Origin: Terebella lapidaria
Lineage: Eukaryota > Annelida > Polychaeta > Terebellida > Terebellidae
Reading direction: 5' to 3'
Assembly (NCBI GenBank): GCA_949152475.1
Contig: OX424555.1
Span: 60,245,977 to 60,309,976 of the forward strand
DNA: 64,000 bases
Below are positions 21,682 through 33,176 of this stretch, in pieces. The notes under the pieces are model-generated. The model was not told the DNA's origin, ran no database searches, and was given only the letters and a program-made list of their open reading frames with translations. Positions within the stretch are counted from its first letter, which is position 1. Every line of letters starts with the position of its first letter. The position numbers and the translations under genes were made by a program.

Positions 21682-22786
21682 CCTTAATATCACAGGGAGG
21701 AACCGTTTGTCTGATTCTCTGTACATTAGTCTGATTCTATGGGTAAAAATTCTGATTCTATGAGCAATTTGTCTGATTCTATGATCAAATAAGCAAGTAA
21801 GCGGCGGGGCACCAGTAAACCATGCTTGATCAACGACAAATTTCTCAATACAATCTGATGGCATATGTTCTATTTACTCCATAAATCATCAGCAGAATAT
21901 GCAGGCATATGTTCTATTTACTCCATAAATCATCAGCAGAATATGCAGGCATATGTTCAGTTTCTTATACAGTGTTCACCGTTGTTCAAATATTTGTAGC
22001 ACGAATTCAAAGTGGAACGGCCAGGCGGTGGAGCAGTTTCCTGGATGTGAAATCGGCTACGAAATCAAACAAAATTTGTCATAGATTAAAAATAACAGAG
22101 ACATACCTGATTGTATGGGAACGAACCTGATTATATGTGTAGGTTTATTTGATAACCATGGATCTATGGGCTACAACCTATCATCTATGTTATTGATCTT
22201 CTCCTAGAAACAGAACATAAACTCAAGCTTCAATACTATATCTGTGCAGGATTAGCCTTGAAGAACTCGTAGTTCCATGACCATAACAAAAACCTACCCA
22301 TAGCATCAGGTTTCCCACAGAATCAGGTTTGTTTCTGTTAATTCTAATATATGTGCAATTTTGTGGCATTACGTAGCTCATTTCACATCCAGGAACAATA
22401 AAAATTTTAACTGGGATAAATGTTGTCTAGATATCCAGGTAGGTAACGGTGAACGCTTTGCACTTGGTGATTTATGATAGCTAACTGCTCCACCGCCTGG
22501 CCGTTCCACTTTTGTGCAACAAATATATGAACAACAGTGAACACCACATACGAAACTGAACATAAGTCATACTCTGCAATGATTTAAGAAGTAAACAGGA
22601 CATAGGCCACCAGATTGTGTTGAGAAATTTGTCGTTGATCCAGCATGTTTTACTGTTGCCCCGCGGCTAACTCACTTATCTGCCCACAGAATCAGACAAT
22701 TTGCTCATAGAATCAGACTTCTTACCCATGTAATAAGACTTATGCACATAGAATCAGACAAACAGTTCCTCCCTGTGAATATAAGG
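21682..22786. mobile_element. foldback DNA transposon with ~450-base inverted arms
   Basis: The ends read CCTTAATATCACAGGGAGGA and, complemented, CCTTATATTCACAGGGAGGA. The arms continue through several TCTGATTCTATG repeats, a GAACGGCCAGGCGGTGGAGC block and CCTGGATGTGAAAT on both sides. The right arm has an extra ~110 bases. A 44-base direct repeat (GGCATATGTTCTATTTAC) occurs twice at 21,860-21,948. No transposase is seen, so it is non-autonomous. Confidence 0.75.
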
Positions 22787-23929
22787 AGCTATAATGATTG
22801 CATCACTAGTGATAGAGGTTAGTTATTTTCACATTCAAATATGATGTCACATATGATCATTTGAGCGGTGATTTCAACTTTTAAAGGTGACTTTGAAGCG
22901 TCAAAACTGTCACTTTTGTCGGAAAAAAATGACCATTTCGGACTTTTGACAGTTTGCTACTGTATATTTCTCCGGTAACATTTCTTAATCATTGGGCCAA
23001 ATTTTGTCATCATGTGATGTCTAATGTTTGAGGTCATCGAGTGTAAAGAATACTGCATGCACAGCAACGTCTCGTAATTTGAAAGGTATGGAACACGATG
23101 GGTAGGCAGACAGTAGTCTTGCATTATTTCTGAACTTTAACTGATGCACTAAGAACTCTTGCATGATTTTATGATGGATGCGGAGGTGGGGACCTCCACA
23201 AAAACACCTAATAATTCGAGTACTAGGTAATATTATGAGTAACCAACCATATCACGGAACATTTAAGAAACTCATGTTGATAGGGACGAATTTTCGCTAA
23301 AGTTAAGCAACGTTTTGTGTTCGAAATGTCTCACACTGCAATGAAGGTAGATCAAAAGAAATAGCCGCCGAGTGAAATAATGGGTTGCATTTCTGTCGTC
23401 GTCGTTTATTTACAAGGTACATGACAATCTACACAGCCATACAGACAAGTTCTATTGTACTTTCAACTCTTGCAACAAAATATTATCTATAGTCAGCACA
23501 TAACATTTTAAATTATTTATGCATATTTACACACTCTAACATGATTGGCAAAAAACTAGCATCTCACTCTTGCATGATTCGTCATGATCGAACCTTTGCA
23601 GACCGACACAGAGATCTCTATGATGGAGGCACGTGTTGTAAATACAAATGGTGCATCCTAAGTTATGCTTGAATGAATCGTTACACCAGATAACTATCCG
23701 ATAATTCATTCATTCAGATAGCAGATGGTTTCTCTGTCACTGTAACCTAAAATCTCGCCCGAGAAGAGGCCGTCGGCTCTGCATGGAAATTTGTCAGTAG
23801 CCCATACTAAAAAACAAAATTGGGGGTCACCTCGTGGACGAAATTCCGCGACTGTTTTTTCCCCCATAAACATTCTCTAGCTGCACTGCCGTCTGGTCTC
23901 GTGGATTATACTAGATCATATCAAATTAT

Positions 23930-24470
23930 GGCTTTGCAACCCGAGTTACCAATTTTATTACCGGAAACTCCCGTAAACTAGCCCGTCCGTTAATTTGCCC
24001 ATGAGTGTATTTACTGATTTTTTTTCGAAAATATATATTTGTTATTTTTAGCTTACCGGCCATATAGGGAATGATATATGCCAAATATTCTGATGACCTT
24101 GCCTTTGACCTCATTTTCATGGTCAGACCACGAGAATGGCTAGTATCTTGTTTATTATTTACTTTACAGCTTAGGAATCAATTGTTGAATTTTGTCGTGA
24201 CCTTGAGTATGACCCTTGACCTCATTTTCAAGGTCAGATCACAAATGGCTAATATCTCGCTTATTATCTTCTTTACAGCTTGGGAATTAATTATGAACAT
24301 GTACATGTATGGAATGATCTTGCGACGAATGAATGAATATATTCTTGCGACCTCGAATTTGATCTTTGACCATACTTTCAAGGTCCCTGAACAAATTGGC
24401 TAAGATCTACAACATATATTGTCCGGTAACCTTCCTTAGCCCTTGGAATAAATTTTATAAACATATATCA
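23930..24470. repeat. GACCTTGA tandem repeat inside the Transib-like element
   Basis: About three degenerate units carry TGACCTCATTTTCAAGGTCA and CTAATATCTCGCTTATTATC. This is the complement of the array at 62,760-63,760. It probably inserted into, or was captured by, the surrounding transposon. Confidence 0.6.
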
Positions 24471-24777
24471 CGATGAAATAACTACCAGTATTCAAATCTG
24501 GAAGTGAACATAATGCATTAATTAGGCCCTACTAAGATTTGGGTGACGACAACACCTGTCAAACTCAGTTGTATGCTACCTGATGTGCCTCCACCCTGGA
24601 GTGAGGTTCACCCCCAGATCATTGAGAAAAGACATCTGTAAAATAAGTTTAATTAACAGCCACATAAGTTCTGGGGAAAAAACATGGCATACCACGTTTT
24701 ATTTGGGAGAGAACATGCAAGAGTGGGGAGGTACATCATGCAAGAGTTCGGATTTGTTTCTTTATTAATAAGCATTG

Positions 24778-25020
24778 CTAATCTTCGTCTTCACAGTAAT
24801 TTCGATGTGCCAATCGTTTACAATTAACCAATTGCACGTCCAGAGACGATTGGTCAGATAACTGAAGTATATTTTGTGAACTATTCCATAAAATATATAT
24901 TTTGACCCTGTTTGATCCCACGTTCACGCAACTGTGTGCACAACTGTGTGATACTAAAGATATGTATGAATTTTCTCCATTGATAATAAAATAGTCTGAT
25001 ATGTCTAATGTTCCGTGCAA
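24778..25020 (-). CDS. hypothetical 80-codon frame inside the transposon
   Basis: Reads MHGTLDISDYF...SLDVQLVNCKRLAHRNYC and stops. It lies entirely within the Transib-like element near its right end. I see no DDE transposase motif and no second copy in the window, so it may be a chance frame. Confidence 0.15.
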   Translation of the reverse strand: MHGTLDISDYFIINGENSYISLVSHSCAHSCVNVGSNRVKIYILWNSSQNILQLSDQSSLDVQLVNCKRLAHRNYCEDED

Positions 25021-25419
25021 ATCACATAAATGTAAAAACCTTATCTGATTCCATGCAATTCAGATTTTCCTTCACCTGCCATGTGCGTTTTGTTCATGCA
25101 AGAGTTCTTAGGGATCAGTTAGAGTTCGGAAATCATGCAAGAGTACTGTCTGCCTACCCACCGTGTGGAACATAAGTAATGCAAGTCGTGTTGCTTCGAG
25201 GACGTATTACAAGTTTTAAAAGTGAACACAACCGAACATCTATACCGTCAATAGAACGTAGGTATTCATACTGTAAGTGTAGTATGTAGTCTTATTTGTA
25301 TTCAGGCACTAGATATATCGTCGTTGTCATACGTTTATCCGCAGGTCATCACGAGGGTAGTTGCTGACATATCCTGGACGTATAGAGTAGTATTGCCGCA
25401 GCATCTCGGGTGATCGTGA

Positions 25420-25581
25420 TTTCGTGAAGCCAAGGTCAACGACTCAATTCTGAAGACACACACATACGACAGCGTATGCTTGACTGCCTGTGGGACTTGT
25501 TTGTTGTCGTTAGGAGGCATTGACTACCGGGTTTTGAATAGAAGTTGTTGTTGTACAAGTACATCAATAGTCTTTTTGTAA
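25420..25581 (+). CDS. cassette module m2, unit B
   Basis: Frame FREAKVNDSILKTHTYDSV then CLTACGTCLL. The unit C copy (39,109-39,213) reads FCEGKIIDSITKPAYGSA then SLTGCLKG: the same spacing with conservative changes. Unit A near 17,310 keeps CEAKVNDLTL before a stop. Position-by-position protein similarity between B and C supports coding origin. It is cysteine-rich and no domain was recognised. Confidence 0.4.
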   Translation, partial: FREAKVNDSILKTHTYDSVCLTACGTCLLSLGGIDYRVLNRSCCCTSTSIVFL

Positions 25582-26597
25582 TTCCCTGAGATGACCTCGT
25601 TACGCTAAGAGGATGTCGCGGATTTTCATACGCTGGGAGCAGCTTCATTTGTATAGATTACACTCCCAGACTCCTCAGCTCAAGAAGCAGCAGCACTGTG
25701 TAAAAACAAACTAATCCTGCTTTTCTGTGTCCAGAAAACATCCTCATCAACGAAAGTGCGCCGATTGCATGCTCAATAAAGTATTCCAAGCTGAATCTAA
25801 TGTTCTAATCAACATTAACTGGCTGTTTACTATAAACTTCCCCGTCTAGAAAGATGTTTTTGTACTCCACAAAGATCAAATTATCATACAATGAAAATGA
25901 AATAAGAATTCCATGACCACAGTGACTGTATACACAACTAAGGCCACACCAACAACTAGTAAGAGTGTATATAAATGTATGGTACACTGCAAGTGTATTA
26001 ATCTGAGTTAAACACTGAAGTTGACCATCTGTAGCATCTGCCCTCAGAGGAAAGAAACTACCTTGAGATACCCCCAGACAATGTGAATCTATATAATAAA
26101 TAAGAAAATACCAGTGGATTCAGGTGGCACTTTCCATTAACGCAGATACCAGTTTATTCGTGTATATATGTCTTCTGTTTCACTTGATAATATATGTAGA
26201 CTAAAAACTAACTGTCTACAGCTGGCATATATCTCAAATGTTATTGTTCAGTGCCGCGGGAAAAAAAACTCTAGCCGTATGTACAGTTGACCATGTGATC
26301 TTTATTTTAACTTTTCGCAAATACACAGCTGACTGGTTGCAAAGAATCGTTCTCCAAAATACATATCGGTGAAAGCAGATTGTTGGACCACCCACCAACG
26401 GTATGCTCAAGTAATGTTGTCGAGCTAGTGTTGCTGGTGTACGTTCACAGCACACAAGCCATTAATATAAATTGGTCTTTCACAAGTTGACATTCTCATA
26501 GAGCGTTTATCAGTGCGTACACAGAAAGCATCATTATACAAAGTGTGTGATTTTCTAGTATAATTAGATGATTTGTAAGAATCAGGGTCGTATCAGA

Positions 26598-26765
26598 TGT
26601 AAGTATCAACCTATTACCACGAATACAACTAGATTGTGATGATGCAATAGAAACAAATGCCAACCAAATAGTTAATCCAGACATACTGGCATCATCAGTG
26701 GCAAACTTGTATGTGTGAAACTTGTATGTACTTGTTTCCACTGTAACCTTAGGAATTAGTACACA
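26598..26765 (+). repeat. dispersed repeat R1
   Basis: Starts GTAAGTATCAACCTATTACC within unit B, between modules m3 and m4, where unit A has a reverse-orientation R1 fragment at 18,172. Confidence 0.7.
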
Positions 26766-27157
26766 ACTGGCCAGTAACCTATGAAAATAATTTAGACTTG
26801 TGAGACGAACGACATGGGATATATTATATGTATGAAATCGCCATGGATATCCCATTATCTTTAACTCCGATAAACAGGTTTATCCATTATAGTGGTCGCC
26901 TCAGATACTACCTCCTTGATGCAATTGAATAGTACCAAGCACCAAATGCCAACCCGCTTTATGGATCGTCCGACGAAGTCTGACATATGTTGGCACAGTA
27001 TAAATATATAATTGAACAAGTTTCTTGCATATGGTGAATATCGTATTTGCTGTTAATGCTTTGTCAGCCACACAATGGGCATCCAACATCGTTATTCATT
27101 CGCACTGAATCAGCATACAGAACAGGACAATCATTGGAAGGCCATTGACTCACATTG

Positions 27158-27331
27158 AATGCGAAACTCGAACGATGTTTATGTCGCAACCAAACCTATC
27201 GTTCATCAGCTCGTAATCGTTCGAAATCTCCCTCAAAATTGTTTATTATCCGATGTTCGATATATAGACCAATGTATGCCAGTGTATTAAGAAGATCACG
27301 TTTGTATTGTCATGCTTGTAGTAGTGAATGA
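27158..27331 (+). pseudogene. cassette module m4, unit B
   Basis: Keeps NRSKSPSKLFIIRCSIYRP and RSRLYCHACSSE relative to unit A and then meets TGA. It has one extra codon relative to A. The first cysteine of unit A (KCPS) is serine here. It is not clear whether it is still expressed. Confidence 0.4.
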
Positions 27332-27436
27332 GTTTACTGATTGATACTAGTTGCTAGTAGATATATGTACATGCAAAAAAGAATAGTACTTAATGTGTAC
27401 ACACTCGAACACACCCTGCAGCTAGCAGCAGAACAT

Positions 27437-27870
27437 TAAAGCAACAATCACTTTTAGAATTGACAAAATTTATTCATTCGGCGATAGCTTTATTTTGTCT
27501 ATAGAATGAGAAATCGTACAAATTTGGGTCTGAAAATGTGTATTACGTGGCTAAATTGAGTTCAAATCAGGATTCAATTTCGGGCCAGTCAAACTCGCAT
27601 CATTTTTTTTCCTCAAAGCGGCCTGCCTTGTGGGCGAGCTCTATACAAAGTCTGATGACATCATTGGTATGTGTCCAAAATGTCGCAGCCGGCAAAGTAG
27701 GCAGGCCGATCATTCTCTATCGACTGTTTTCATGCACGATTAACGGCAATTTTGTGAGTATCTGTTGTCGACCTGTGCGTATTTCCTATATATTCCCGAT
27801 TCATCTCGAGATGTACATTCAAGTTTGTGTGACAAACAAGAATGCTAAATTTGGCTGATTTTAAAATTGA
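27437..27870 (+). repeat. dispersed repeat R3, forward copy
   Basis: Matches the complement of 47,515-47,955. Both copies carry a frame with FSCTINGN and ISYI, but each is broken differently outside a short core. Likely a transposon fragment. The coding origin is uncertain. Confidence 0.65.
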
Positions 27871-28417
27871 TTCCAACTTTAACTGACCCGATTTTATTGT
27901 GTTGGGGTCAAGTCATTTTTACGTCAAGACTTTTTATTGCAAAAGATATGAAAGTATATGGTAATATTCTTTTATCAACAGCAATAGATATGACAATTTT
28001 TTTTTCATGAAAACATCAGACTAAACAGCATTTTCCGTGTGCTCAATTTTCAGCGAAAATGTCATTTTTCATTTTCCGAAATTAGTATTTCGCAGTAGCG
28101 GATGTAGACATTTTGGGAGTGGGGGGGGGGGGGGGGGGTGGGGGTGAGGGGTATTGTGTAATTTGAATATAATTTAGATGCCATACGAATGTATTGTTAG
28201 ACTTCCTAACACTGACATTGGTTATTCGAACGAATCTTCATATATTTACTGCCCCTCCCCTTACATTGTAAATCCTCTCCTGTTTCCAAAGACTGAGCTG
28301 GGGAGGTGCCGTATAGGTAAACTTGAATCTCCACCGATAGCACCGATTAATCCAAGCATACGTCAATCAATCGTTGTGTCACATAAAGGAAGACAAAAGA
28401 TACCCCAGCAGAGAATG

Positions 28418-28535
28418 TGAGTTCACTGTGAACTCGCTGTGAGTTCACACACACACATCTCACGACAATTCCCCTGTAAATTCACAGTGAACTCAATTTG
28501 TGACATCACAGTGACGTCACATGATGGGTTCGCAG
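28418..28535. repeat. palindromic GTTCAC/GTGAAC cluster
   Basis: AGTTCACTGTGAACT is a perfect palindrome around CTG. Further GAGTTCAC, TTCACAGTGAACTC and CACAGTGACGTCACATG words follow within 110 bases, so the stretch is self-complementary. It sits between m4 and m5 of unit B and is absent from unit A, so it is probably a small inserted inverted-repeat element. Confidence 0.45.
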
Positions 28536-28759
28536 TGTGAGGTTTCTATGATATTGTTGTGTTAGCACAAATAATTAATGTTAATAAAATTATTAGTGTA
28601 ATATTCAAACTGTGTCTGAAACCATTTTCATTGTTGATTTCAAGGCAAAGTTCCACGATTATTTCATAAGTGTGAAGTGACAGCCAAGAAGCCAAGTAAA
28701 TCGATTATGGTTCCTCCTTAAGTGACCAAGACAACATGGCTAATCTCGTATAAGAAATA

Positions 28760-28948
28760 GTGATGAGTGTGCTTGATCAATCCAATGGTGTTCACCCACT
28801 CACGGAATGTAGGGCGAGTACAATCGTCTACGTCCTGTGTGGTTTCAGAAGTCTTGATAAGGAAAACCAGTGTGATTTTGCCTTGATTTCGGTTTTGTGG
28901 TCAGTTGAGCGTCAGTTAATCAGTGTCTTATCTCAGTGGGTAACTTGA
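28760..28948 (+). CDS. cassette module m5, unit B
   Basis: Reads MMSVLDQSNGVHPL...YVLCGFRSLDKENQC. See the unit A copy for the comparison. The reading after the last cysteine is dissimilar to unit A. Confidence 0.4.
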   Translation: MMSVLDQSNGVHPLTECRASTIVYVLCGFRSLDKENQCDFALISVLWSVERQLISVLSQWVT

Positions 28949-29015
28949 CAAAAACGTTGAATGTATTTCTGAAAACCGTAGATTGTCTTGAACACAACAT
29001 CACAACACTGAGTGT

Positions 29016-29267
29016 TTGTACATAATACATTTATGTTCAAGAAAAGTTCGAACTTATATTTCAAATATAAACTCTACACATGAGATCCGGAAATTAATAA
29101 TGTTATACTCACTCGATAACAAAGAAAAGTCTCTTTGGTCTATTTTTGGGTGTAAATGTCATACATTTATCTTGCTGGATTGCGACGAACTGCGATCAGT
29201 GGTGTCTCCAAGTTGTCTTGATTGTCTTCAACCCATTTCAATTCAGTTTCAATTCATTTCAATTTAG
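29016..29267 (+). CDS. cassette module m6, first part, unit B
   Basis: An 83-codon frame with EIRKLIML, LWSIFGCKCH and SPSCLDCLQPI. Unit A has EIRKSLNL, RSIFACKSH and SPSCLDCFQPF at 19,440-19,610, but in unit A a stop separates the blocks. Two CxC/CxxC pairs. Function unknown. Confidence 0.35.
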   Translation: MYIIHLCSRKVRTYISNINSTHEIRKLIMLYSLDNKEKSLWSIFGCKCHTFILLDCDELRSVVSPSCLDCLQPISIQFQFISI

Positions 29268-29469
29268 TTGTTGTATGAGTTTGATTCTGAATAGCCTGAT
29301 TCTGTATTATAGGTTACTCATGAAACCCACATTAACTGATATTCAAGATGTTGTACACTGACCGTCTTCGAATACATGAACACATTGATTTTTGTAAATT
29401 TTTAGACCGTCTGTGCTGTAATTTTTGTATTATGAGTATTTATGGAGTAATATGCTACCGTAATGTTTT

Positions 29470-29545
29470 GACGGACAAATTATTGGCATCATCAAAATAT
29501 TACTGTATTGGTGGTAATAGATGGATAGTTACATTGATTACATAT
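29470..29545 (-). repeat. dispersed repeat R1 fragment
   Basis: TGGCATCATCAAAATATTAC followed by TGGTGGTAATAGATGGATAG, the complement of the R1 start. Confidence 0.55.
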
Positions 29546-30179
29546 GGTTTGGATTGTTCTAACTCGAAGATGCGTAATAGGTCATTGTAGACAGAACACA
29601 TGAAGGTATGCCTCAAGTTTGTCTTCTGAGTAGCCCCATTTGAATATCGTCAGAACACAGCTTAGTGGTATGTGTTGTATCTTGCAATGACCATTACTTC
29701 CCTTATCATGTATTCGGGAAAGCGTTGTAACCCATGGGTTGTATACCTAGAATAGTGCAATATACATCGAATCAATATACCCAGTATGCTCATGAAAAAT
29801 GTGTGCGGTCCCAGACATACATGTATCAATGGGAGAACTCAGATGATTGTCCCCCCATTTCTGAATATTTATCAGTTTTGCACGGAAGACTTTCATAGCC
29901 GAAATTAATTGTTCGAATCATGGCCGTGCCCTTGTCAGGCCGTGGACCACTTTCCTTCGACCTGGTCTGACTAGTTGACAATGCTTGTTGTTTTGATATT
30001 CAAATACACATATTCAACTCACCATTACCGTGTTTTCGTCATTAATTTGAAGAAAAAAAATGTTGATTCAGTCGTATCATACATCTTTTAGAATACAATG
30101 GCTACAGTTAGAACCAATTTGAAATTGCCATCTGATTGCAGAAACATTTGAGAACATTTTCCAAATGAGATAGAATGTA

Positions 30180-30470
30180 ATGTTGTTGTCAAAAGCACAA
30201 ATGGATACCGACAAACGGACAAATTACAATTCCAAGACCGAATCCATGGACGAAGTTTACAAGTTTAGTAAAGTGGTCAAATCCGAGGGATACTACCAGT
30301 ATCATAGTCAGAGCAATGTGAATATCGCAGACACCCAGCCAGCATGCGACACCCGCTGTGACATCCACCATGGCGAATCGGGAAGCAAACATGCAAAAAA
30401 CTACAAGGATGGAATGATGTCCTCCATAATATGTGTGACAGGCTTGGCGTATCCTTCAACCAGATCATAG
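30180..30470 (+). CDS. hypothetical frame in duplicated block, copy 1
   Basis: A 96-codon frame containing SKAQMDTDKRTN and PACDTRCDIHHGESG. In the second copy a one-base insertion breaks the frame upstream, leaving 65 codons at 31,583-31,780. No counterpart in unit A and no known domain. Two minus-strand frames overlap it, so the coding strand is not settled. Confidence 0.25.
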   Translation: MLLSKAQMDTDKRTNYNSKTESMDEVYKFSKVVKSEGYYQYHSQSNVNIADTQPACDTRCDIHHGESGSKHAKNYKDGMMSSIICVTGLAYPSTRS

Positions 30471-30609
30471 TGTCGACTGTTGAACCCACGAATGTGAAAT
30501 CGACTATGAAACTTCTTGAATGTCGACCTCAATCTAGGTATTACATATCCCTGTTTGAGCAGTTCAGATGATGATCAAATGATCAATCATTCTAGTTGTA
30601 CTTCCATAT

Positions 30610-30804
30610 ATGCTTCCGTGTTGTTGTTGTTTTTTTTTCCTTTTTTTAGCACAAATCTACCGACGAATAAGTCGTTTTTCCATGTGTATGTTTAAGAATG
30701 AATTCGTAATTAGACAACTTTGTTACAGATATCCAATATCCTCTGATATGATACATAAGGCGTGCAACCAAAGCCATTATATATCTTCTCGAAAGCCTAA
30801 TTGA
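30610..30804 (+). CDS. cassette module m6, second part, unit B copy 1
   Basis: Preceded by a long pyrimidine tract ending TTTTTTTAG, a good acceptor. Reads on to FVIRQLCYRYPISSDMIHK, conserved with unit A. It is duplicated exactly at 31,920-32,114 apart from a change near 32,046. Confidence 0.4.
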   Translation: MLPCCCCFFFLFLAQIYRRISRFSMCMFKNEFVIRQLCYRYPISSDMIHKACNQSHYISSRKPN

Positions 30805-31089
30805 AGATAGGCGCGAATACCTTAAGATAACAGTTTCAGAGCTTCTTCTGTGCTCCGAGACACTTATAGATTGACTGTGTTAGAACCATAACATTCGTTA
30901 CTGATATTCAAGCTGTTGGAGTGTATAATCCCAAACACTTCCAACCAAATATCGAATTGCAAGAACTCTTTTGCGTACCTTGTTATATATTTTAAAAAAT
31001 ATAAACGTAGTGAAGATCTCTGGGATATTTCGTTTAACGTTCGACGCAATGAATTTCAATAATAATCTGATATTTGCACGTCAAGGTAC

Positions 31090-32398
31090 CCAGTATGCTC
31101 ATGAAAAATGTGTGCGGTCCCAGACATACATGTATCAATGGGAGAACTCAGATGATTGTCCCCCCATTTCTGAATATTTATCAGTTTTGCACGGAAGGCT
31201 TTCATAGCCGAAATTAATTGTTCGAATCATGGCCGTGCCCTTGTCAGGCCGTGGACCACTTTCCTTCGACCTGGTCTGACTAGTTGACAATGCTTGTTGT
31301 TTTGATATTCAAATACACATATTCAACTCACCATTACCGTGTTTTCGTCATTAATTTGAAGAAAAAAAATGTTGATTCAGTCGTATCATACATCTTTTAG
31401 AATACAATGGCTACAGTTAGAACCAATTTGAAATTGCCATCTGATTGCAGAAACATTTGAGAACATTTTCCAAATGAGATAGAATGTAATGTTGTTGTCA
31501 AAAGCACAAATGGATACCGACAAACGGACAAATTACAATTCCAAGACCGAATCCATGGACGAAGTTTACAAGTTTAGTATAAGTGGTCAAATCCGAGGGA
31601 TACTACCAGTATCATAGTCAGAGCAATGTGAATATCGCAGACACCCAGCCAGCATGCGACACCCGCTGTGACATCCACCATGGCGAATCGGGAAGCAAAC
31701 ATGCAAAAAACTACAAGGATGGAATGATGTCCTCCATAATATGTGTGACAGGCTTGGCGTATCCTTCAACCAGATCATAGTGTCGACTGTTGAACCCACG
31801 AATGTGAAATCGACTATGAAACTTCTTGAATGTCGACCTCAATCTAGGTATTACATATCCCTGTTTGAGCAGTTCAGATGATGATCAAATGATCAATCAT
31901 TCTAGTTGTACTTCCATATATGCTTCCGTGTTGTTGTTGTTTTTTTTTCCTTTTTTTAGCACAAATCTACCGACGAATAAGTCGTTTTTCCATGTGTATG
32001 TTTAAGAATGAATTCGTAATTAGACAACTTTGTTACAGATATCCAATCTCCTCTGATATGATACATAAGGCGTGCAACCAAAGCCATTATATATCTTCTC
32101 GAAAGCCTAATTGAAGATAGGCGCGAATACCTTAAGATAACAGTTTCAGAGCTTCTTCTGTGCTCCGAGACACTTATAGATTGACTGTGTTAGAACCATA
32201 ACATTCGTTACTGATATTCAAGCTGTTGGAGTGTATAATCCCAAACACTTCCAACCAAATATCGAATTGCAAGAACTCTTTTGCGTACCTTGTTATATAT
32301 TTTAAAAAATATAAACGTAGTGAAGATCTCTGGGATATTTCGTTTAACGTTCGACGCAATGAATTTCAATAATAATCTGATATTTGCACGTCAAGGTA
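31090..32398 (+). repeat. recent 1,309-base tandem duplication, copy 2
   Basis: Near-perfect second copy of 29,781-31,089. Differences seen by eye: one base near 31,198, a one-base insertion near 31,579 and one base near 32,046. Either a very young duplication or an assembly/haplotype artefact. Confidence 0.95.
31920..32114 (+). CDS. cassette module m6, second part, unit B copy 2
   Basis: Same frame as 30,610-30,804, carried along by the tandem duplication. If both are spliced in, the encoded protein would repeat this module. Confidence 0.35.
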   Translation: MLPCCCCFFFLFLAQIYRRISRFSMCMFKNEFVIRQLCYRYPISSDMIHKACNQSHYISSRKPN

Positions 32399-32456
32399 AC
32401 GCGAAACTGTAATCAGTCGCACAATCAGCACAACGATCTATCACAGTGACAGCTAG

Positions 32457-32612
32457 CGATTCACCGACACTCAATTACGGTATTTCACTGAGACTGATAC
32501 TGAGCGAGGCAGGCGCAAATATTGTTAATGTATGACCATAAATGTTGGAGATCAAAAGAATCGTTTCCATCTCCTGTGGCGGCCATTCGCATGTGGGCTA
32601 AGAGGCACTTAA
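32457..32612 (+). pseudogene. terminal module m7, unit B
   Basis: Same 156-base length as in unit A, after the same CTAG acceptor-like word. RFTDTQLRYFTETDTERG and DQKNRFHLLWRPFACG are conserved and the frame ends at TAA. One TAA lies in frame in the middle, where unit A has AAT, so this copy is probably inactive unless spliced differently. Confidence 0.45.
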
Positions 32613-33176
32613 AATCGCGGACAATACGAAAGGTAGGCACATAAAATGAAATTGAATGAGTACCGACAGTTTTCTAGAAAAACTTTATTGATAGGGCAAC
32701 AAATTATTTTCGCCAACACACCAGTTGATCAATGACTGCGTGTTACAGTACGAATAAATGTGGATACGCCAACAACCTGCATGTTACTCTTGCTGGAATT
32801 ATAGGGTTTTCGTAACATCAATTATATATTATATCGCCGTGTTGTTGTGTAAATTTCCATCTCTGTGTTTTACGGCCTTTATGAGCACATAAAATGTATC
32901 ATACAATGAACAGCAAGTATATCGATATATTTGCAGTTTTGTTCATGATATCGGGGCCCACTTCCGATATCGTTAAAATATCATGAAAATATTTATTAAT
33001 GTACTTCGAATGTACGCAATATTTTTTGTCAAAACTGAATTTTCGTGCAATACATCTAATGCAAGATGAAAAAAAAAGGTGTGCTCAATTATTTTGACGA
33101 TTACAATTGTCCGAGTTGTCTTTTCATCCGTTTTAATACATATTTTGTACTAGTTTTGTATATAAACAATCGAGGT

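Larger units (their letters stand above)
23094..25165. mobile_element. 2.07 kb DNA transposon with Transib/RAG-like termini
   Basis: The terminal inverted repeats are about 75 bases with roughly 88 per cent identity. The left starts CACGATGGGTAGGCAGAC and the right, complemented, CACGGTGGGTAGGCAGAC. The element is flanked by TGGAA on both sides (23,089-23,093 and 25,166-25,170). A related repeat at about 14,545 reads TTGGAACATAAG without the insert, giving an empty site. CAC-starting ends plus a 5-base duplication are hallmarks of Transib/ProtoRAG transposons. CTCTTGCATGA-type words recur inside both ends and at 23,572, 24,715 and 24,738. No transposase frame was recognised. Confidence 0.65.
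29781..31089 (+). repeat. recent 1,309-base tandem duplication, copy 1
   Basis: Starts CCAGTATGCTCATG and ends ...GCACGTCAAGGTA. It is repeated immediately at 31,090 with only a handful of differences over 1.3 kb. The junction shares only about two bases of homology. It contains the m6 second part (30,610-30,804) and a 96-codon frame at 30,180-30,470. Confidence 0.95.

Noticed and set aside
27538-27858. 106-codon frame with FSCTINGN
   Set aside because: Part of dispersed repeat R3; the second copy at 47.5-47.8 kb has different breaks. Possibly a transposon remnant but not a host gene.
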